DNA of 64,000 nucleotides from an uncultured Acetobacteraceae bacterium (GCA_903924985.1 CAIYDT010000117.1:1-64000); one strand, 5' to 3'; positions 27,328 through 37,373 are shown, counted from the stretch's first letter. Notes: generated by a model from the sequence alone, not told the origin. Numbers and translations: made by a program.

Positions 27328-28197
27328 CTAGGGCAGGAACGGTTCCCACCTTATATATTTCAGGATGTACTCCCGGTAGGTCCAGGCGTGCGAGTGCCAG
27401 CGATGGCGGGCCTCCGGTTCGTACCAGGTCAGGCCCATGCGTTCGGCGACCAGCGGGTGGACCGGCACGACCTCGATATCCTGGCCGTGGTTGCCGCGCA
27501 TCAGAAACGTCATCTCCTGCCGGGCGCGCGCGATCCCGGCCGGAGACAGGCCATCGGTCAGCGCGAGCAGCCGGTGCAGCAGATAAACGAACGGCAGCGC
27601 GGTCAAATGGGTCGCGGCATGGAACAGCCTGGTGGTACGGAAATGCGCCTCCACCCAATCCCAGACCTTGATATCCGCCAGGGCATCGACGGCGCGAACC
27701 CGGGTCGCATCCAGGCGCAGCCGTCGCTCCAGGTCCGGCATCTTCTCGGTGGTCAGGCGCATGTAGCGGGCAAATAATTCGTCGTCCGGCGGATCCTCCC
27801 CGGTCAACGACGGCGCCAGGGATGCCGCGATGGAGTCCGACCAGGGATAGACATAGTCCGAACTGGCCGCAACCCGCGGGTCGGACCCGGAAAACGGCCA
27901 CAGGCACAGCAGGATCAACGGGGGGAATTTCACCACCTGACAATCGGGCCGCAACCGACTTTCCAGGATGCGCCGATGGATGGTGGGCTCACCGCTTTCC
28001 ACCTGATTCCACACCACGCGAACATCGGCGAAAAACGCTTCATCGTAGCGGGTCTCCCAGTCCTGTTCGGTGACCTGCTGCAAGGCGATGAGCTTGATAT
28101 TGTATCGATCCGTGACGCCGGACAAATAGCGGGCGACATGGGCGAGATACTCGCCTTGGCAGCTACCGTAGATCAGCAGGGAGGGTTTTTGGCTCAT
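27328..28197 (-). CDS. WcbI-like polysaccharide biosynthesis/acetyltransferase domain protein
   Basis: LLIYGSCQGEYLA.. N-terminus; C-terminal YREYILKYIRWEPFLP shared with neighbour. Confidence 0.65.
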   Translation of the reverse strand: MSQKPSLLIYGSCQGEYLAHVARYLSGVTDRYNIKLIALQQVTEQDWETRYDEAFFADVRVVWNQVESGEPTIHRRILESRLRPDCQVVKFPPLILLCLWPFSGSDPRVAASSDYVYPWSDSIAASLAPSLTGEDPPDDELFARYMRLTTEKMPDLERRLRLDATRVRAVDALADIKVWDWVEAHFRTTRLFHAATHLTALPFVYLLHRLLALTDGLSPAGIARARQEMTFLMRGNHGQDIEVVPVHPLVAERMGLTWYEPEARHRWHSHAWTYREYILKYIRWEPFLP

Positions 28198-28205
28198 GGT
28201 GCGGC

Positions 28206-30053
28206 CTATCCCAGCCATGGGCTCCAGCGGATGTAGCGGATGATGTGCTCACGGAACGTGAAATCGTTGTTTTGCCAGCGATAACGCATGTCCGGCGACC
28301 ACCAGTTCAGCCCGAAATGCCACGCGACGCGAGGATGGACCGGCAAAGCTCGGCCCTCGGCCCGCCAGCCCAGGGTCAGGCGATCCAGCGCGGCCAGCGC
28401 GGTTTCCAGATCGCAAACCTCCCGCAGGACCGGCGTTTCCAGCAATTGCCGCGCGACTTCCCGCACAATCGGCGTACCGCGCTCATAGGGTGCGGCGAAC
28501 ATGATCCGATCGCGAAAACCCGCGTCGAGGAACGCCGCCAACCGCACGTCGCTGTCCCGGTCCGCGGCCTCCCACCGCCCGCGATCGGCGGCGTACAACC
28601 CATCCAGGTCGATCGGCGCCGCCTCGGTCTGCTCCATATACATGTCGAACAACGCGTCGTCGGTCATGGTCGGATCGGTCAGCGACGCCGCGATGGGGTC
28701 GCCTTCGAAGTAGCGGCCGCTGTTATACAAAGGCGGCTCCGGCACCAGCCGCGCATCCCTTCCCTGGAACGGCCAGAGCGCATGCATGGCGCTGGTGGGG
28801 AAGGTACGAATCTGGCACGCCGTCGGCAGAACGGACCGGATACCCTGCCTGACCGCGATTTCCCCGACCATGACCTCCTCGAAATACGCATCCGCACCGT
28901 CCAGCCACCTCTCCGGCAGGCGCGCTCGGAGCCTGTCGACAGGCACGCTGGCATTGAGCCATTGCACCGAGACCTTGCCGCGCATCGGGATCATCCGGGC
29001 GAACAGCAGCGATATCTGATTGGCGAGATGATGGCCGGCGACCGCCAGCCGGATCGGAGCCGAACGGGCGACCGCCGGCCGGTCCAACGGTGCATCCACC
29101 GAAGCAGCGGAGGATAGCGGTTCGGCGGGCGGCGTCCAGGCCGCGCGCAAACCCGGGAGTTCGTCCAGTTCCTGCCGCAGCGGATCGAACCAGGGAAAGG
29201 CTTCGATACCGGCGCGATACGCGGCCTCGGCCTGATCGAACCGGCCAAGGCTGGCCAAAGTACGGGCCAAACCCAAGGACGGGTTCGCCTGGGCGGGAAA
29301 ACGAGTCCGCAACACGGCGAACCGCGCGGCGGCATCGGCCGCCTCTCCCAAATAAATGGATAGCCAGGCGCGCTCCGTCAGGATGTCGTAATCGTCCGGG
29401 AAGCGTTCCAGCGCCCGCCGCATCAGATCGCGCGCCTCGGCGAAGCGCCCACCGTAGCGCAGCGCGGTCGAGCCGCCGATATAGGCGACGGTGATTTCGG
29501 GAAAAACCCTGCCCAACTGCTCCCAGATGACGAGTGCTTCGTCCAGCCGGCGCTGATTCGTGACCAGCCAGCCAAGCTCCCACCAGGGTTGGGGCAGCCC
29601 CGGGAAACGGGTCATGATCTGGCGCAGCGCCGCTTCGGCTTCCGCCATCAGCCCCTGATCCCGCAGGCACAGCGCGGAGCCCAACCAGGGATCGAGCGCA
29701 TCGGGAAAGCGTGCCCGGGCCCGATCCCAGCGCGCCGCGGCTTCCGGCCAGTCGCGCCGAACCTGTGCGAAGCGGGCGTGTTCGGCCGCCAAGGCGGCAT
29801 CGTCGGGGAACATTTCGAGCGCCGCTTCCAGCAGCATGTCGGCCTCTTCAAAGTGGCGCACCTCCGTCAACGCGGCCGCCGCCTGCCGGAACGGTTCGGT
29901 CGCGCCGGAAAATCGCACCCGGAGTTCGGCGTAAATGGCCAGCGCCCCGGGCAGGTCCCCCGCGGCGCGCGCGTCCCGCGCCGCCGCCAGCCCGCCTTCC
30001 AGCGTGGCGGACACATCGGTTGCGATACCCTCGGATGAAGCTGTCTCGGACAT
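28206..30053 (-). CDS. TPR repeats fused to a WcbI-like domain
   Basis: N-terminal multiple TPR units (FPDDAALAAEHARFAQVRRDWPEAAARWDRA..), C-terminal domain ending FREHIIRYIRWSPWLG, parallel to the adjacent gene. Confidence 0.7.
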   Translation of the reverse strand: MSETASSEGIATDVSATLEGGLAAARDARAAGDLPGALAIYAELRVRFSGATEPFRQAAAALTEVRHFEEADMLLEAALEMFPDDAALAAEHARFAQVRRDWPEAAARWDRARARFPDALDPWLGSALCLRDQGLMAEAEAALRQIMTRFPGLPQPWWELGWLVTNQRRLDEALVIWEQLGRVFPEITVAYIGGSTALRYGGRFAEARDLMRRALERFPDDYDILTERAWLSIYLGEAADAAARFAVLRTRFPAQANPSLGLARTLASLGRFDQAEAAYRAGIEAFPWFDPLRQELDELPGLRAAWTPPAEPLSSAASVDAPLDRPAVARSAPIRLAVAGHHLANQISLLFARMIPMRGKVSVQWLNASVPVDRLRARLPERWLDGADAYFEEVMVGEIAVRQGIRSVLPTACQIRTFPTSAMHALWPFQGRDARLVPEPPLYNSGRYFEGDPIAASLTDPTMTDDALFDMYMEQTEAAPIDLDGLYAADRGRWEAADRDSDVRLAAFLDAGFRDRIMFAAPYERGTPIVREVARQLLETPVLREVCDLETALAALDRLTLGWRAEGRALPVHPRVAWHFGLNWWSPDMRYRWQNNDFTFREHIIRYIRWSPWLG

Positions 30054-30196
30054 CGAACGCTCCTGCCAGAGCCGCGTCATACCGCGCGATGCGGCAGTTC
30101 CGCCAGAGGAGCCGACAAAACAACAGGTAGGGGATTGGCAGACGGGTTATCCACAGTATTTTGTGTCTGCCGAGTCGTTTGTCGTTGACCACCGGC

Positions 30197-30928
30197 ATGA
30201 CAGGCAGTACGACCGATGCTGTGACAACCGCCGATACCCCTCCTTTTATACGTCTGCGAGGCCGTTCCGTGATGGCCCTCGTCCTCGCACCCGAACCGCC
30301 TTTGCCGACGTGGCTGGCGGCGCTGGACGCGCAGATCGCACGTGCCCCCACCTTTTTCGACGGACGCCCCGTGCTGGCCGATCTCGGCGCGCTGCCCAGC
30401 GGCACGCCGGATGTGGCGGGTTTCCTGCGCTCGCTGGAAGAACGCGGCATCCGCATCATCGGCACCGAGGGCGCCCACCCATCCTGGAAGGGTGTGGAGG
30501 CCTGGGGCCGACCCTTCCCCTCCGCCAGCAAGCCGGGTCGGCCGATTGAGATCCCGGATGAGGCGCCGAAGGTGGCTTTGCCCACGGCCGGCGGCGATGT
30601 CAGCTCCTTGGTCATCGACCAGCCCATCCGCTCCGGCCAGTCCGTGGTGTTCGAGAAGGGCGACGTGACGGTGCTGGGCTCCATCGCCTCGGGCGCCGAG
30701 GTCATGGCCGGCGGGTCCATCCATGTTTACGGCGCCATAAGGGGCCGGGCGATCGCCGGGCTGGCGGGCAACAGCAAAGCCCGCATCTTCTGCCGCAAAT
30801 TGCAGGCGGAGCTGGTGGCGATCGACGGAGTTTACCAAACGGCGGACGACATGCCGGCAGCCCTGGTTGGGTGCGCCGTGCAGGCGTGGCTCGAGGGCGA
30901 GCAGATGAAAATGACGGCCCTGGACTGA
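30197..30928 (+). CDS. minC: Septum site-determining protein MinC
   Basis: RSGQSVVFEKGDVTVLGSIASGAEVMAGGSIHVYGAIRGRAIAGLAGN; followed by minD, minE. Confidence 0.93.
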   Translation: MTGSTTDAVTTADTPPFIRLRGRSVMALVLAPEPPLPTWLAALDAQIARAPTFFDGRPVLADLGALPSGTPDVAGFLRSLEERGIRIIGTEGAHPSWKGVEAWGRPFPSASKPGRPIEIPDEAPKVALPTAGGDVSSLVIDQPIRSGQSVVFEKGDVTVLGSIASGAEVMAGGSIHVYGAIRGRAIAGLAGNSKARIFCRKLQAELVAIDGVYQTADDMPAALVGCAVQAWLEGEQMKMTALD

Positions 30929-30950
30929 TATCGAACAACGGGAGACGCGC

Positions 30951-31766
30951 ATGGCCAAAGTCTTGGTCGTAACATCCGGCAAGGGCGGCGTCGGGAAGAC
31001 GACATCCACCGCGGCACTCGGCGCGGCGCTGGCACAGAACGGCGCCAACGTGGTGGTGGTCGATTTCGATGTTGGCCTGCGAAACCTCGATTTGGTCATG
31101 GGGGCGGAACGACGGGTCGTTTACGACCTGATCAACGTCGTGCAGGGCGATGCCAAGCTGGCGCAAGCGCTGATCCGCGACAAGCGCATCGACAATCTGT
31201 CGCTGCTGCCGGCCTCGCAAACCCGCGATAAGGATGCGCTGACGCCCGAGGGTGTCGAACGCGTGGTTGGCGAGTTGAAGGAAAAATTCGACTGGGTGAT
31301 CTGCGACAGCCCGGCCGGTATCGAGAAAGGCGCCATGCTGGCCATGCGCCATGCCGACATTGCGGTGGTCGTAACCAACCCGGAAGTATCCTCCGTTCGA
31401 GATTCCGACCGCATCATCGGCATGCTGGATTCCAAAACCGCCAAGGCTGAAAAAGGCGAGCGGATCGAGAAGCATCTGCTGCTGACCCGGTACGATCCCG
31501 GTCGCGCGGCACGCGGCGAGATGCTGAACGTCGAGGACGTGCTGGAAATCCTGTCCATCCCGCTGCTGGGGATCATTCCGGAAAGCGAGGAAGTGCTGCG
31601 TGCCTCGAATATCGGGTCGCCGGTGACCTTGGCCAACCCAACCGGCCTCGCGGCCCGCGCTTACTTCGACGCGGCTCGGCGGTTGGGCGGGGAAAAGATC
31701 GAGGTCGTCGTGCCGATGGAGCGTAAGGGCTTCATGAGCCGGCTGTTCGGACGGAGGGTCGCATGA
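30951..31766 (+). CDS. minD: Septum site-determining ATPase MinD
   Basis: [26 protein letters not shown] deviant Walker A; amphipathic C-terminus [11 protein letters not shown]. Confidence 0.97.
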   Translation: MAKVLVVTSGKGGVGKTTSTAALGAALAQNGANVVVVDFDVGLRNLDLVMGAERRVVYDLINVVQGDAKLAQALIRDKRIDNLSLLPASQTRDKDALTPEGVERVVGELKEKFDWVICDSPAGIEKGAMLAMRHADIAVVVTNPEVSSVRDSDRIIGMLDSKTAKAEKGERIEKHLLLTRYDPGRAARGEMLNVEDVLEILSIPLLGIIPESEEVLRASNIGSPVTLANPTGLAARAYFDAARRLGGEKIEVVVPMERKGFMSRLFGRRVA

Positions 31767-32035
31767 ACCTTCTCTCGCTCCTGTTCAAACGAAAGTCCTC
31801 GGCGCCGGTCGCGCGCGAGCGCTTGCAGGTGCTGCTGGCGCATGAACGTATCGCCACCGGTCATTCCGAGCTACTGGCGAAGTTACAGGAGGAGATCATC
31901 CAGGTGATCGCCCGGCATATCAAGATCGACCGCGAACAGGTGCATGTGAAGCTGGATCGCGGGAAGGATACGTCGACGCTGGAGATCGACGTGGATTTGC
32001 CGGCGGTGATGCCGTTGATGGGGGCTCGTGGGTAA
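31763..32035 (+). CDS. minE: Cell division topological specificity factor MinE
   Basis: [29 protein letters not shown]; 4-bp overlap with minD. Confidence 0.96.
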   Translation: MNLLSLLFKRKSSAPVARERLQVLLAHERIATGHSELLAKLQEEIIQVIARHIKIDREQVHVKLDRGKDTSTLEIDVDLPAVMPLMGARG

Positions 32036-32117
32036 TGGGGGCGACAGCGGAAGCCAGGGGTCTCACTGACGACATTCTCGATCGTGAGTTGGCACTCTTC
32101 AAAGACGAGCGCACACA

Positions 32118-32309
32118 CTGATCGTCCCGGATACGTCTTGCATTGTCAGCGCCGCGATGAGAGCCGGTGTTCCTCGCAGCGCTGTTCTGGCTATTTGTGC
32201 GGCCGAGCCGATCGCGATGAGCGCGGAGGTTTGGGACGAAATCCAGGCGGTACTGCATCGGCCGGGACTGACCAGGTTCGTCAATGCGTCGGACAGGAAC
32301 GAGGTTTAA
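32118..32309 (+). pseudogene. Truncated PIN-domain toxin remnant
   Basis: Frame from CTG reads LIVPDTSCIVSAAMRAGVPRSAVLAICAAEPIAMSAEVWDEIQAVLHRPGLTRFVNASDRNEV* ; PIN N-terminal half, no normal start codon. Confidence 0.6.
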
Positions 32310-32323
32310 CCAGCAAAAGCCAC

Positions 32324-33343
32324 CTATCCCTTATCGTGCCCCACCCGCACCAACAGCTTCCCGAAATTTTGACCGCCGAGAATCCCCGCCAAAGCCGCCG
32401 GCGCCTGTTCCAGCCCCTCGTGGATATCTTCCCGGTAAATCAGGCTCCCATCCGCCACCCAAGGTGCCGCCATCTCCCGCCACTCGGTCAGCCGCGCCGG
32501 CCGGTCGGACACGATGAAGCCCTGGATAAGCACGGCTTTCCCCACCACAAACCCCAGATTGGGGCCAGGCGGAAACACGTCCTCATTGTACTGCGACACC
32601 ATCCCGCACATCGCGACCCGAGCATGGCGGTTGAGCTGGTCGAACACCGCCGCTTGCACGGCGCCGCCGACATTCTCAAAATATCCGTCGATGCCGTCCG
32701 GGCAGGCGGTCTTCAACTCGAAAGCAAGGTCGATCGAACGGTGATCGACGCAATCGTCGAAGCCCAGGTTGTCCTGCACCCATAGGCATTTCTCCGCCCC
32801 GCCGGCGACGCCGACGACCCGAGCCCCTGCCCGCTTCGCCAACTGGCCCGCGACCGAGCCCACCGCGCCGGACGCAGCCGAAATCACGATCGTTTGGCCT
32901 TTCCGCGGCTTGATGATCTCCGTCACCCCGGCATAGGCCGTGGCACCGGGCATCCCCAGCACGCCCAGGTACGTGGACGAGGGCACCCCAGCCGGCACCT
33001 TCACCAGCCGATCCCCCGGCGTCACGGAATGCGTCTGCCACCCCCGCGACCCAACGACCACGTCGCCCACGGCGAAGCGGGGATCGGCGCTGGCGATCAC
33101 CTCCCCGACCGTCTCACCCGTCATGACTTCGCCGATCTGAATGGCGACGGCGTAGGTCTGTTCCTCCCGCAGGCGTCCGCGCATGTACGGATCGATCGAC
33201 AGCCATAACGTCCGCGTCACCACCTCCCCTGCCTTGGGCTCGGGGATCAGGTCCTGGACGATTTCGAAATCGCCGGGGCTGGGCTCGCCGGAGGGGCGGC
33301 GTTTCAGGACGACGGATTGGCGCAGTTGGTTGTTTCCGGACAT
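32324..33343 (-). CDS. NADP-dependent oxidoreductase (CurA/leukotriene B4 dehydrogenase-like MDR)
   Basis: LWLSIDPYMRGRL; VISAASGAVGSVAGQLAKRAGARVVGVAGG. Confidence 0.92.
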   Translation of the reverse strand: MSGNNQLRQSVVLKRRPSGEPSPGDFEIVQDLIPEPKAGEVVTRTLWLSIDPYMRGRLREEQTYAVAIQIGEVMTGETVGEVIASADPRFAVGDVVVGSRGWQTHSVTPGDRLVKVPAGVPSSTYLGVLGMPGATAYAGVTEIIKPRKGQTIVISAASGAVGSVAGQLAKRAGARVVGVAGGAEKCLWVQDNLGFDDCVDHRSIDLAFELKTACPDGIDGYFENVGGAVQAAVFDQLNRHARVAMCGMVSQYNEDVFPPGPNLGFVVGKAVLIQGFIVSDRPARLTEWREMAAPWVADGSLIYREDIHEGLEQAPAALAGILGGQNFGKLLVRVGHDKG

Positions 33344-33347
33344 GGCG

Positions 33348-34421
33348 TTACGCAGCCTCCGCTTTCAGGACCAGACGACCGGTGACCTTGCCGTCGCGCA
33401 GACGCATCAGCGCGGCGTCGGCTTCTCGCTGGGGCACGGTTTCGATCGGCAGGGCTTGCAGCTCACCAGCCTGCGCCAGGGCCACCAACTCCCGCAACTC
33501 CTTCGGATTGCCGACGTAGCTGCCCTGCACCGTCAGGGCTCGGATTGCCATGATCGGCAGCGGCAGCATCAGCTCGCCGCCGAACAGCCCGACCTGCACC
33601 AGCTTGCCGCCTTTGCGCAGCGCGGCGAAGGCGAAGCGGGCGGTGGCGGTGCCGTTCACCAGATCGACCACGGCCAGCACGGGGCCGCCGGCGGCCTCGG
33701 TGATGCGGGCGGTCACACCCTCCCCGCTGCCATCGACCACCTTCGTGGCACCGGCCGCGAGGGCGGCGGCGCGCTTTTCGGCGCTGATATCGACGCTGAT
33801 AATGTTCTTGTGCTTCAGGGCCTTCAGCACCGCGATGGCGTTCAGCCCGAGGCCCCCTGCCCCGACCAGCACTATGGCCTCGGACGGGGTGTAACCCGGG
33901 GTCGCCATGGCCTTCTTGATGCCGGAGAAAACCGTGATCCCCGAGCACGCGTAGGTCGCGGCAAGGGCCGGATCCAGCGTGCCGGGATCGACCAAATGTC
34001 GTGGATGCGGCGCCACCACATGCGTGCCGTAGCCGCCGTTCTGGTAGACGCCCAGACTGCGCGCCGCGACGGTGCACATGTTGTCCTCTTCCGCGAGGCA
34101 GGTGGCGCAGGTGCCGCAGCCCAGCCAGGGAAACACGATGCGCAGGTCGCCGACCTTCACGCCCTTGGCGTCGGGGCCGAGCTTCACGACACGCCCGACG
34201 ATCTCGTGCCCCATGGCAAGCGGCAGGGTCACGCCGCGATCCACCAGCGACATCTTCTGGCCACCGCCGATGTCGTAATACCCCTCCCAGATATGCAAAT
34301 CGGAGTGGCAGACGCCGCAATGGGTGACCTCGAGCAGCACCTCGGTCCCCTTCGGCTCCGGTGTGGGGAGTTCGATTTCCTTCAGGGGCTTCCCGTTTTC
34401 GACGACGGCCCAGGCGCGCAT
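33348..34421 (-). CDS. Zinc-dependent alcohol dehydrogenase
   Basis: VTHCGVCHSDLHIWEG, LPLAMGHEIVGRVVKLG, VGAGGLGLNAI. Confidence 0.92.
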   Translation of the reverse strand: MRAWAVVENGKPLKEIELPTPEPKGTEVLLEVTHCGVCHSDLHIWEGYYDIGGGQKMSLVDRGVTLPLAMGHEIVGRVVKLGPDAKGVKVGDLRIVFPWLGCGTCATCLAEEDNMCTVAARSLGVYQNGGYGTHVVAPHPRHLVDPGTLDPALAATYACSGITVFSGIKKAMATPGYTPSEAIVLVGAGGLGLNAIAVLKALKHKNIISVDISAEKRAAALAAGATKVVDGSGEGVTARITEAAGGPVLAVVDLVNGTATARFAFAALRKGGKLVQVGLFGGELMLPLPIMAIRALTVQGSYVGNPKELRELVALAQAGELQALPIETVPQREADAALMRLRDGKVTGRLVLKAEAA

Positions 34422-34537
34422 GATGGTTCTCCGGTGTGCTTGTGCGGGGGTATGGTTAGCGCGTGGGCGCTAATTTGTCAGCCCTCCGCAAAACGCTCGG
34501 CGTCGTCGCCAATCCCGGTGACAATTATTGGCGGCCA

Positions 34538-34960
34538 CTACTCCGCTGGGAGGCGAATGATTTCGGCCAAATTTTGTATCCTCCTTCGGGTCGATGATTT
34601 GATGCCCCAAACAGCACCATGATGGACATGGCCATGATCTGGGTCCCATCCGACCTTTAAGCCCAGCCGACGCAAGGCGCCAACGTTAAGACGGGCCACC
34701 CCTTTGCTTAGACTGTTGACGTAGTGCAAGGCAGGCAACCCATCGGCAATTATCCAGGGTTCAATATCGACCGACATTCCGCCTCCGGTCGATTCCGAAA
34801 AGGCACCACTTGACACTCGCGTCCCGCCGTTGCCATCGGGGACCATTTCGTTCGGCATAATGTGCCGGACCAGGTGGTCGCCATCGTGGATCTCACGATG
34901 ATCATGAGGAACGATCTCGCCAGCCGAATCACGCTCAGGGGGTTGGCGTACGATCGGCAT
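34538..34960 (-). CDS. Hypothetical protein, third gene of TIGR04255-type cassette
   Basis: 140 aa; DGDHLVRHIMPNEMVPDGNGGTRVSSGAFSESTGGGMSVDIE..; 10 bp after preceding gene. Confidence 0.6.
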   Translation of the reverse strand: MPIVRQPPERDSAGEIVPHDHREIHDGDHLVRHIMPNEMVPDGNGGTRVSSGAFSESTGGGMSVDIEPWIIADGLPALHYVNSLSKGVARLNVGALRRLGLKVGWDPDHGHVHHGAVWGIKSSTRRRIQNLAEIIRLPAE

Positions 34961-34970
34961 ATGGGAGCAA

Positions 34971-35414
34971 TTATCCCTTCGCCACCGCCCAAATCAACTC
35001 GGCCAAGTCTCGAAAGTCGGTTGTGACTTCGATCTCCTGTTCATGACCAGAGTCATGGTTTGCGTACCAAACGGAGACCGAATTCGGTTTGGTAACTTCA
35101 ATCTCGAGGTCGGCGCTCCCGGTATGCCATTCGAGTTGCAGGGCACCGTTACCTAATGGAACGATCGCCGGGCTGTTGCCGGTCGGTGGCATGGTATAGG
35201 CCAACAGTTGGAACGCGAACAACGCCGTATCCGGGGATACCGGGCCTGAGCCGCGATCGTCCCAGTTGTCCTGCAAGTCCAGAAGTTGCTCCATCGCTCT
35301 TCGAACTACAGGGACCCAGGTAATCGTCGGCAGCGCCAACTCAGACACGGCTCCGGAAGCCACGGGGGTCATAAGCCGTTCCCCGGGCCAGACAGCACTT
35401 GTATTTGCATTCAT
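34971..35414 (-). CDS. Hypothetical protein, second gene of cassette
   Basis: ~147 aa; MNANTSAVWPGERL..QLLDLQDNWDDRGSGPVSPDTALFAFQLL; ATGA overlap with TIGR04255-like gene. Confidence 0.65.
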   Translation of the reverse strand: MNANTSAVWPGERLMTPVASGAVSELALPTITWVPVVRRAMEQLLDLQDNWDDRGSGPVSPDTALFAFQLLAYTMPPTGNSPAIVPLGNGALQLEWHTGSADLEIEVTKPNSVSVWYANHDSGHEQEIEVTTDFRDLAELIWAVAKG

Positions 35415-36256
35415 TGCTTGCGCCCCCATTTGGTGTGATAAAGCGGTGACGTTATGTCTGCGAAGCTCTTGACCACATATCTTCGTCCGGCCTGTAGGAA
35501 CGCAACGGTTCCAGCGATGCTGGCTGGTTCGGGCGCTCCTCTGACAGTCAGACTCATCTGAATAACTGTTTGTCCGGTCAATAATTTACCAGGCTCCGCG
35601 CTGACGATTAGGCGGCCAAGCGGGCGTTGGTCCTCACTTTTGAGAACATATCGGAACAGCAAGTTGGCATCCTCCGGTAGACCGAGCGATTCGGCGTCCG
35701 GATGGGACAGCAGTGACCCAAACAATTCCGACATTGCGCCGTATGGCAGCTGGCCGTCTGGGACGGGGATCTGATTGACGTAGCAAATCTCGCATTGGTT
35801 CGGCGTAACGACTCCGATTTCATTATCTGTCACGAAGTCTGAAAACTGGGTCAACTTACCCTCGAACTCTGGCAGAATCTGCTCAAACCGCGGATAGGTG
35901 TCGGCATCTTTGACCTTCCGCCAGTTGTGAATGAAGCGGTCCCGTTGGATTTGCAGAACTTTCGTGCGATCGTCATTCAGAAAAAATGATCGCGGCATAC
36001 CCATGAGAACGGATGGCGAGAATGCGAATCCCGGCAACAGGCCGCCAAAAAGAGGTATCGCTTGCCCGAACGTTTCGAAGATTGGCATGATCGAAGGATG
36101 CTCCTCCGTCTGCGGATATGACTGTTCGAAGATGCGCCAAAGGCGGCCGACATATGCCGTTGTGAACTTTTCAAGGCTGTTGAACTGCACTCCTAGCACC
36201 ACTTCCGTGAGCGGAGGGTTCGAAAAATCCGGCAGGTCAATAGGCCGATTCGGCAT
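35411..36256 (-). CDS. TIGR04255-family-like protein
   Basis: MPNRPIDLPDFSNPPLTEVVLGVQFNSLEKFTTAYVGRLWRIFEQSYPQTEEHPSI..; hallmark FxNPPLxEVVLGVQF opening. Confidence 0.75.
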   Translation of the reverse strand: MPNRPIDLPDFSNPPLTEVVLGVQFNSLEKFTTAYVGRLWRIFEQSYPQTEEHPSIMPIFETFGQAIPLFGGLLPGFAFSPSVLMGMPRSFFLNDDRTKVLQIQRDRFIHNWRKVKDADTYPRFEQILPEFEGKLTQFSDFVTDNEIGVVTPNQCEICYVNQIPVPDGQLPYGAMSELFGSLLSHPDAESLGLPEDANLLFRYVLKSEDQRPLGRLIVSAEPGKLLTGQTVIQMSLTVRGAPEPASIAGTVAFLQAGRRYVVKSFADITSPLYHTKWGRKQ

Positions 36257-36316
36257 TCGGGTTCCACGCGTTGTTGTGCTTAAAATGGGCACGAACTGAA
36301 CGGATGTCAAAGCGAA

Positions 36317-36349
36317 GGTGCAAACCCGACGTTAGCCAAGGTTTGCACC
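36317..36349. repeat. Perfect 10-bp inverted repeat GGTGCAAACC / GGTTTGCACC with 13-nt loop
   Basis: 36317-36326 and 36340-36349; 28 bp downstream of the 36378 gene stop on the minus strand, possible terminator hairpin without clear T-tract. Confidence 0.6.
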
Positions 36350-36377
36350 GAATGGCTATCGAGGGGCGCACGTCTTC

Positions 36378-37373
36378 TTACCGCTTCAGCACCTCCGGAT
36401 TGGTCACCCGCACCGGTTTCCCATCCAGGAAGCCCAGCGCGTTCTCGATCATCTGCGGGTAAAAACCGTCCCAGGTCTCCTTCACGCCGTAGCCCATGTG
36501 CGGCATCAGCACGGTGTTCGGCGCGGTGCGCAGCGGATGCCCAACCGGCAGAGGCTCCCGATCGTAAACGTCCAGCGCCGCTACGATCTTGCCGGCGTTC
36601 ACCGCCGCCAGCATCGCCGCCTCATCGATGATCGGCCCGCGGGAGGTGTTGATGAGGATCGCCCCCTTCTTCATCCGTGCGATGTCGGCCGCCCCGATCA
36701 GCCCGCGCGACCGCGGCGACAGTACCAAATGCACGGAAATGGCGTCGGACTGGGCCATCAGCTCCTCCTTGGTCACCTTCGTCACGCCCATCTCGGCGCA
36801 GCGTTCGGCGGTCAGGTTCTGGCTCCAGGCAATGACGTTCATGCGCAGCGCCTTGCAGTAGGTCGCCATGTAGCCGCCGAGCCGGCCCAGGCCCATCACG
36901 CCCATGGTCTTGCCCGCCAGCCCGATACCGACCGGGACGCCCATCTGGAACGTGCCCCCGCGCATGTTGGCATCGCCCCGAGGAATGCCGCGTGCCGCTG
37001 CCAGCAGCAGGCCGAGCGATAGCTCCGCCGTCGCGGAGTCAGCGTAACCGCCGCCGGAGGTCGCGCACACCGGGATGCCGCGCGCCGTGCAGGCGGGGGT
37101 ATCCAGCGACGCATTGCGCGCGCCCGTCATGCCCATCATGCGCAATTTCGGCAGCCGGTTGATCAGGGACGCCGGCAGCGGGGTGCGCTCGCGCATCGAC
37201 AGCACGATGTCGAAATCGGCGAGTTTCGCGACGGCGTCGTCCTCATCGGCAAACGCTTCCTGGAAGATGGTGACCTCGGCGCGGGCCTCCAGCCTGGACC
37301 AGTCGGCGGCGCCGCGCGCCACGCCCTGCCAGTCGTCCAGCACCGCGACCTTGGATTTGTTGGTACCGCTCAT
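36378..37373 (-). CDS. D-2-hydroxyacid dehydrogenase family protein
   Basis: GLAGKTMGVMGLGRLGGYMA, ILINTSRGPIIDEAAML, LMPHMGYGVKET. Confidence 0.92.
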   Translation of the reverse strand: MSGTNKSKVAVLDDWQGVARGAADWSRLEARAEVTIFQEAFADEDDAVAKLADFDIVLSMRERTPLPASLINRLPKLRMMGMTGARNASLDTPACTARGIPVCATSGGGYADSATAELSLGLLLAAARGIPRGDANMRGGTFQMGVPVGIGLAGKTMGVMGLGRLGGYMATYCKALRMNVIAWSQNLTAERCAEMGVTKVTKEELMAQSDAISVHLVLSPRSRGLIGAADIARMKKGAILINTSRGPIIDEAAMLAAVNAGKIVAALDVYDREPLPVGHPLRTAPNTVLMPHMGYGVKETWDGFYPQMIENALGFLDGKPVRVTNPEVLKR

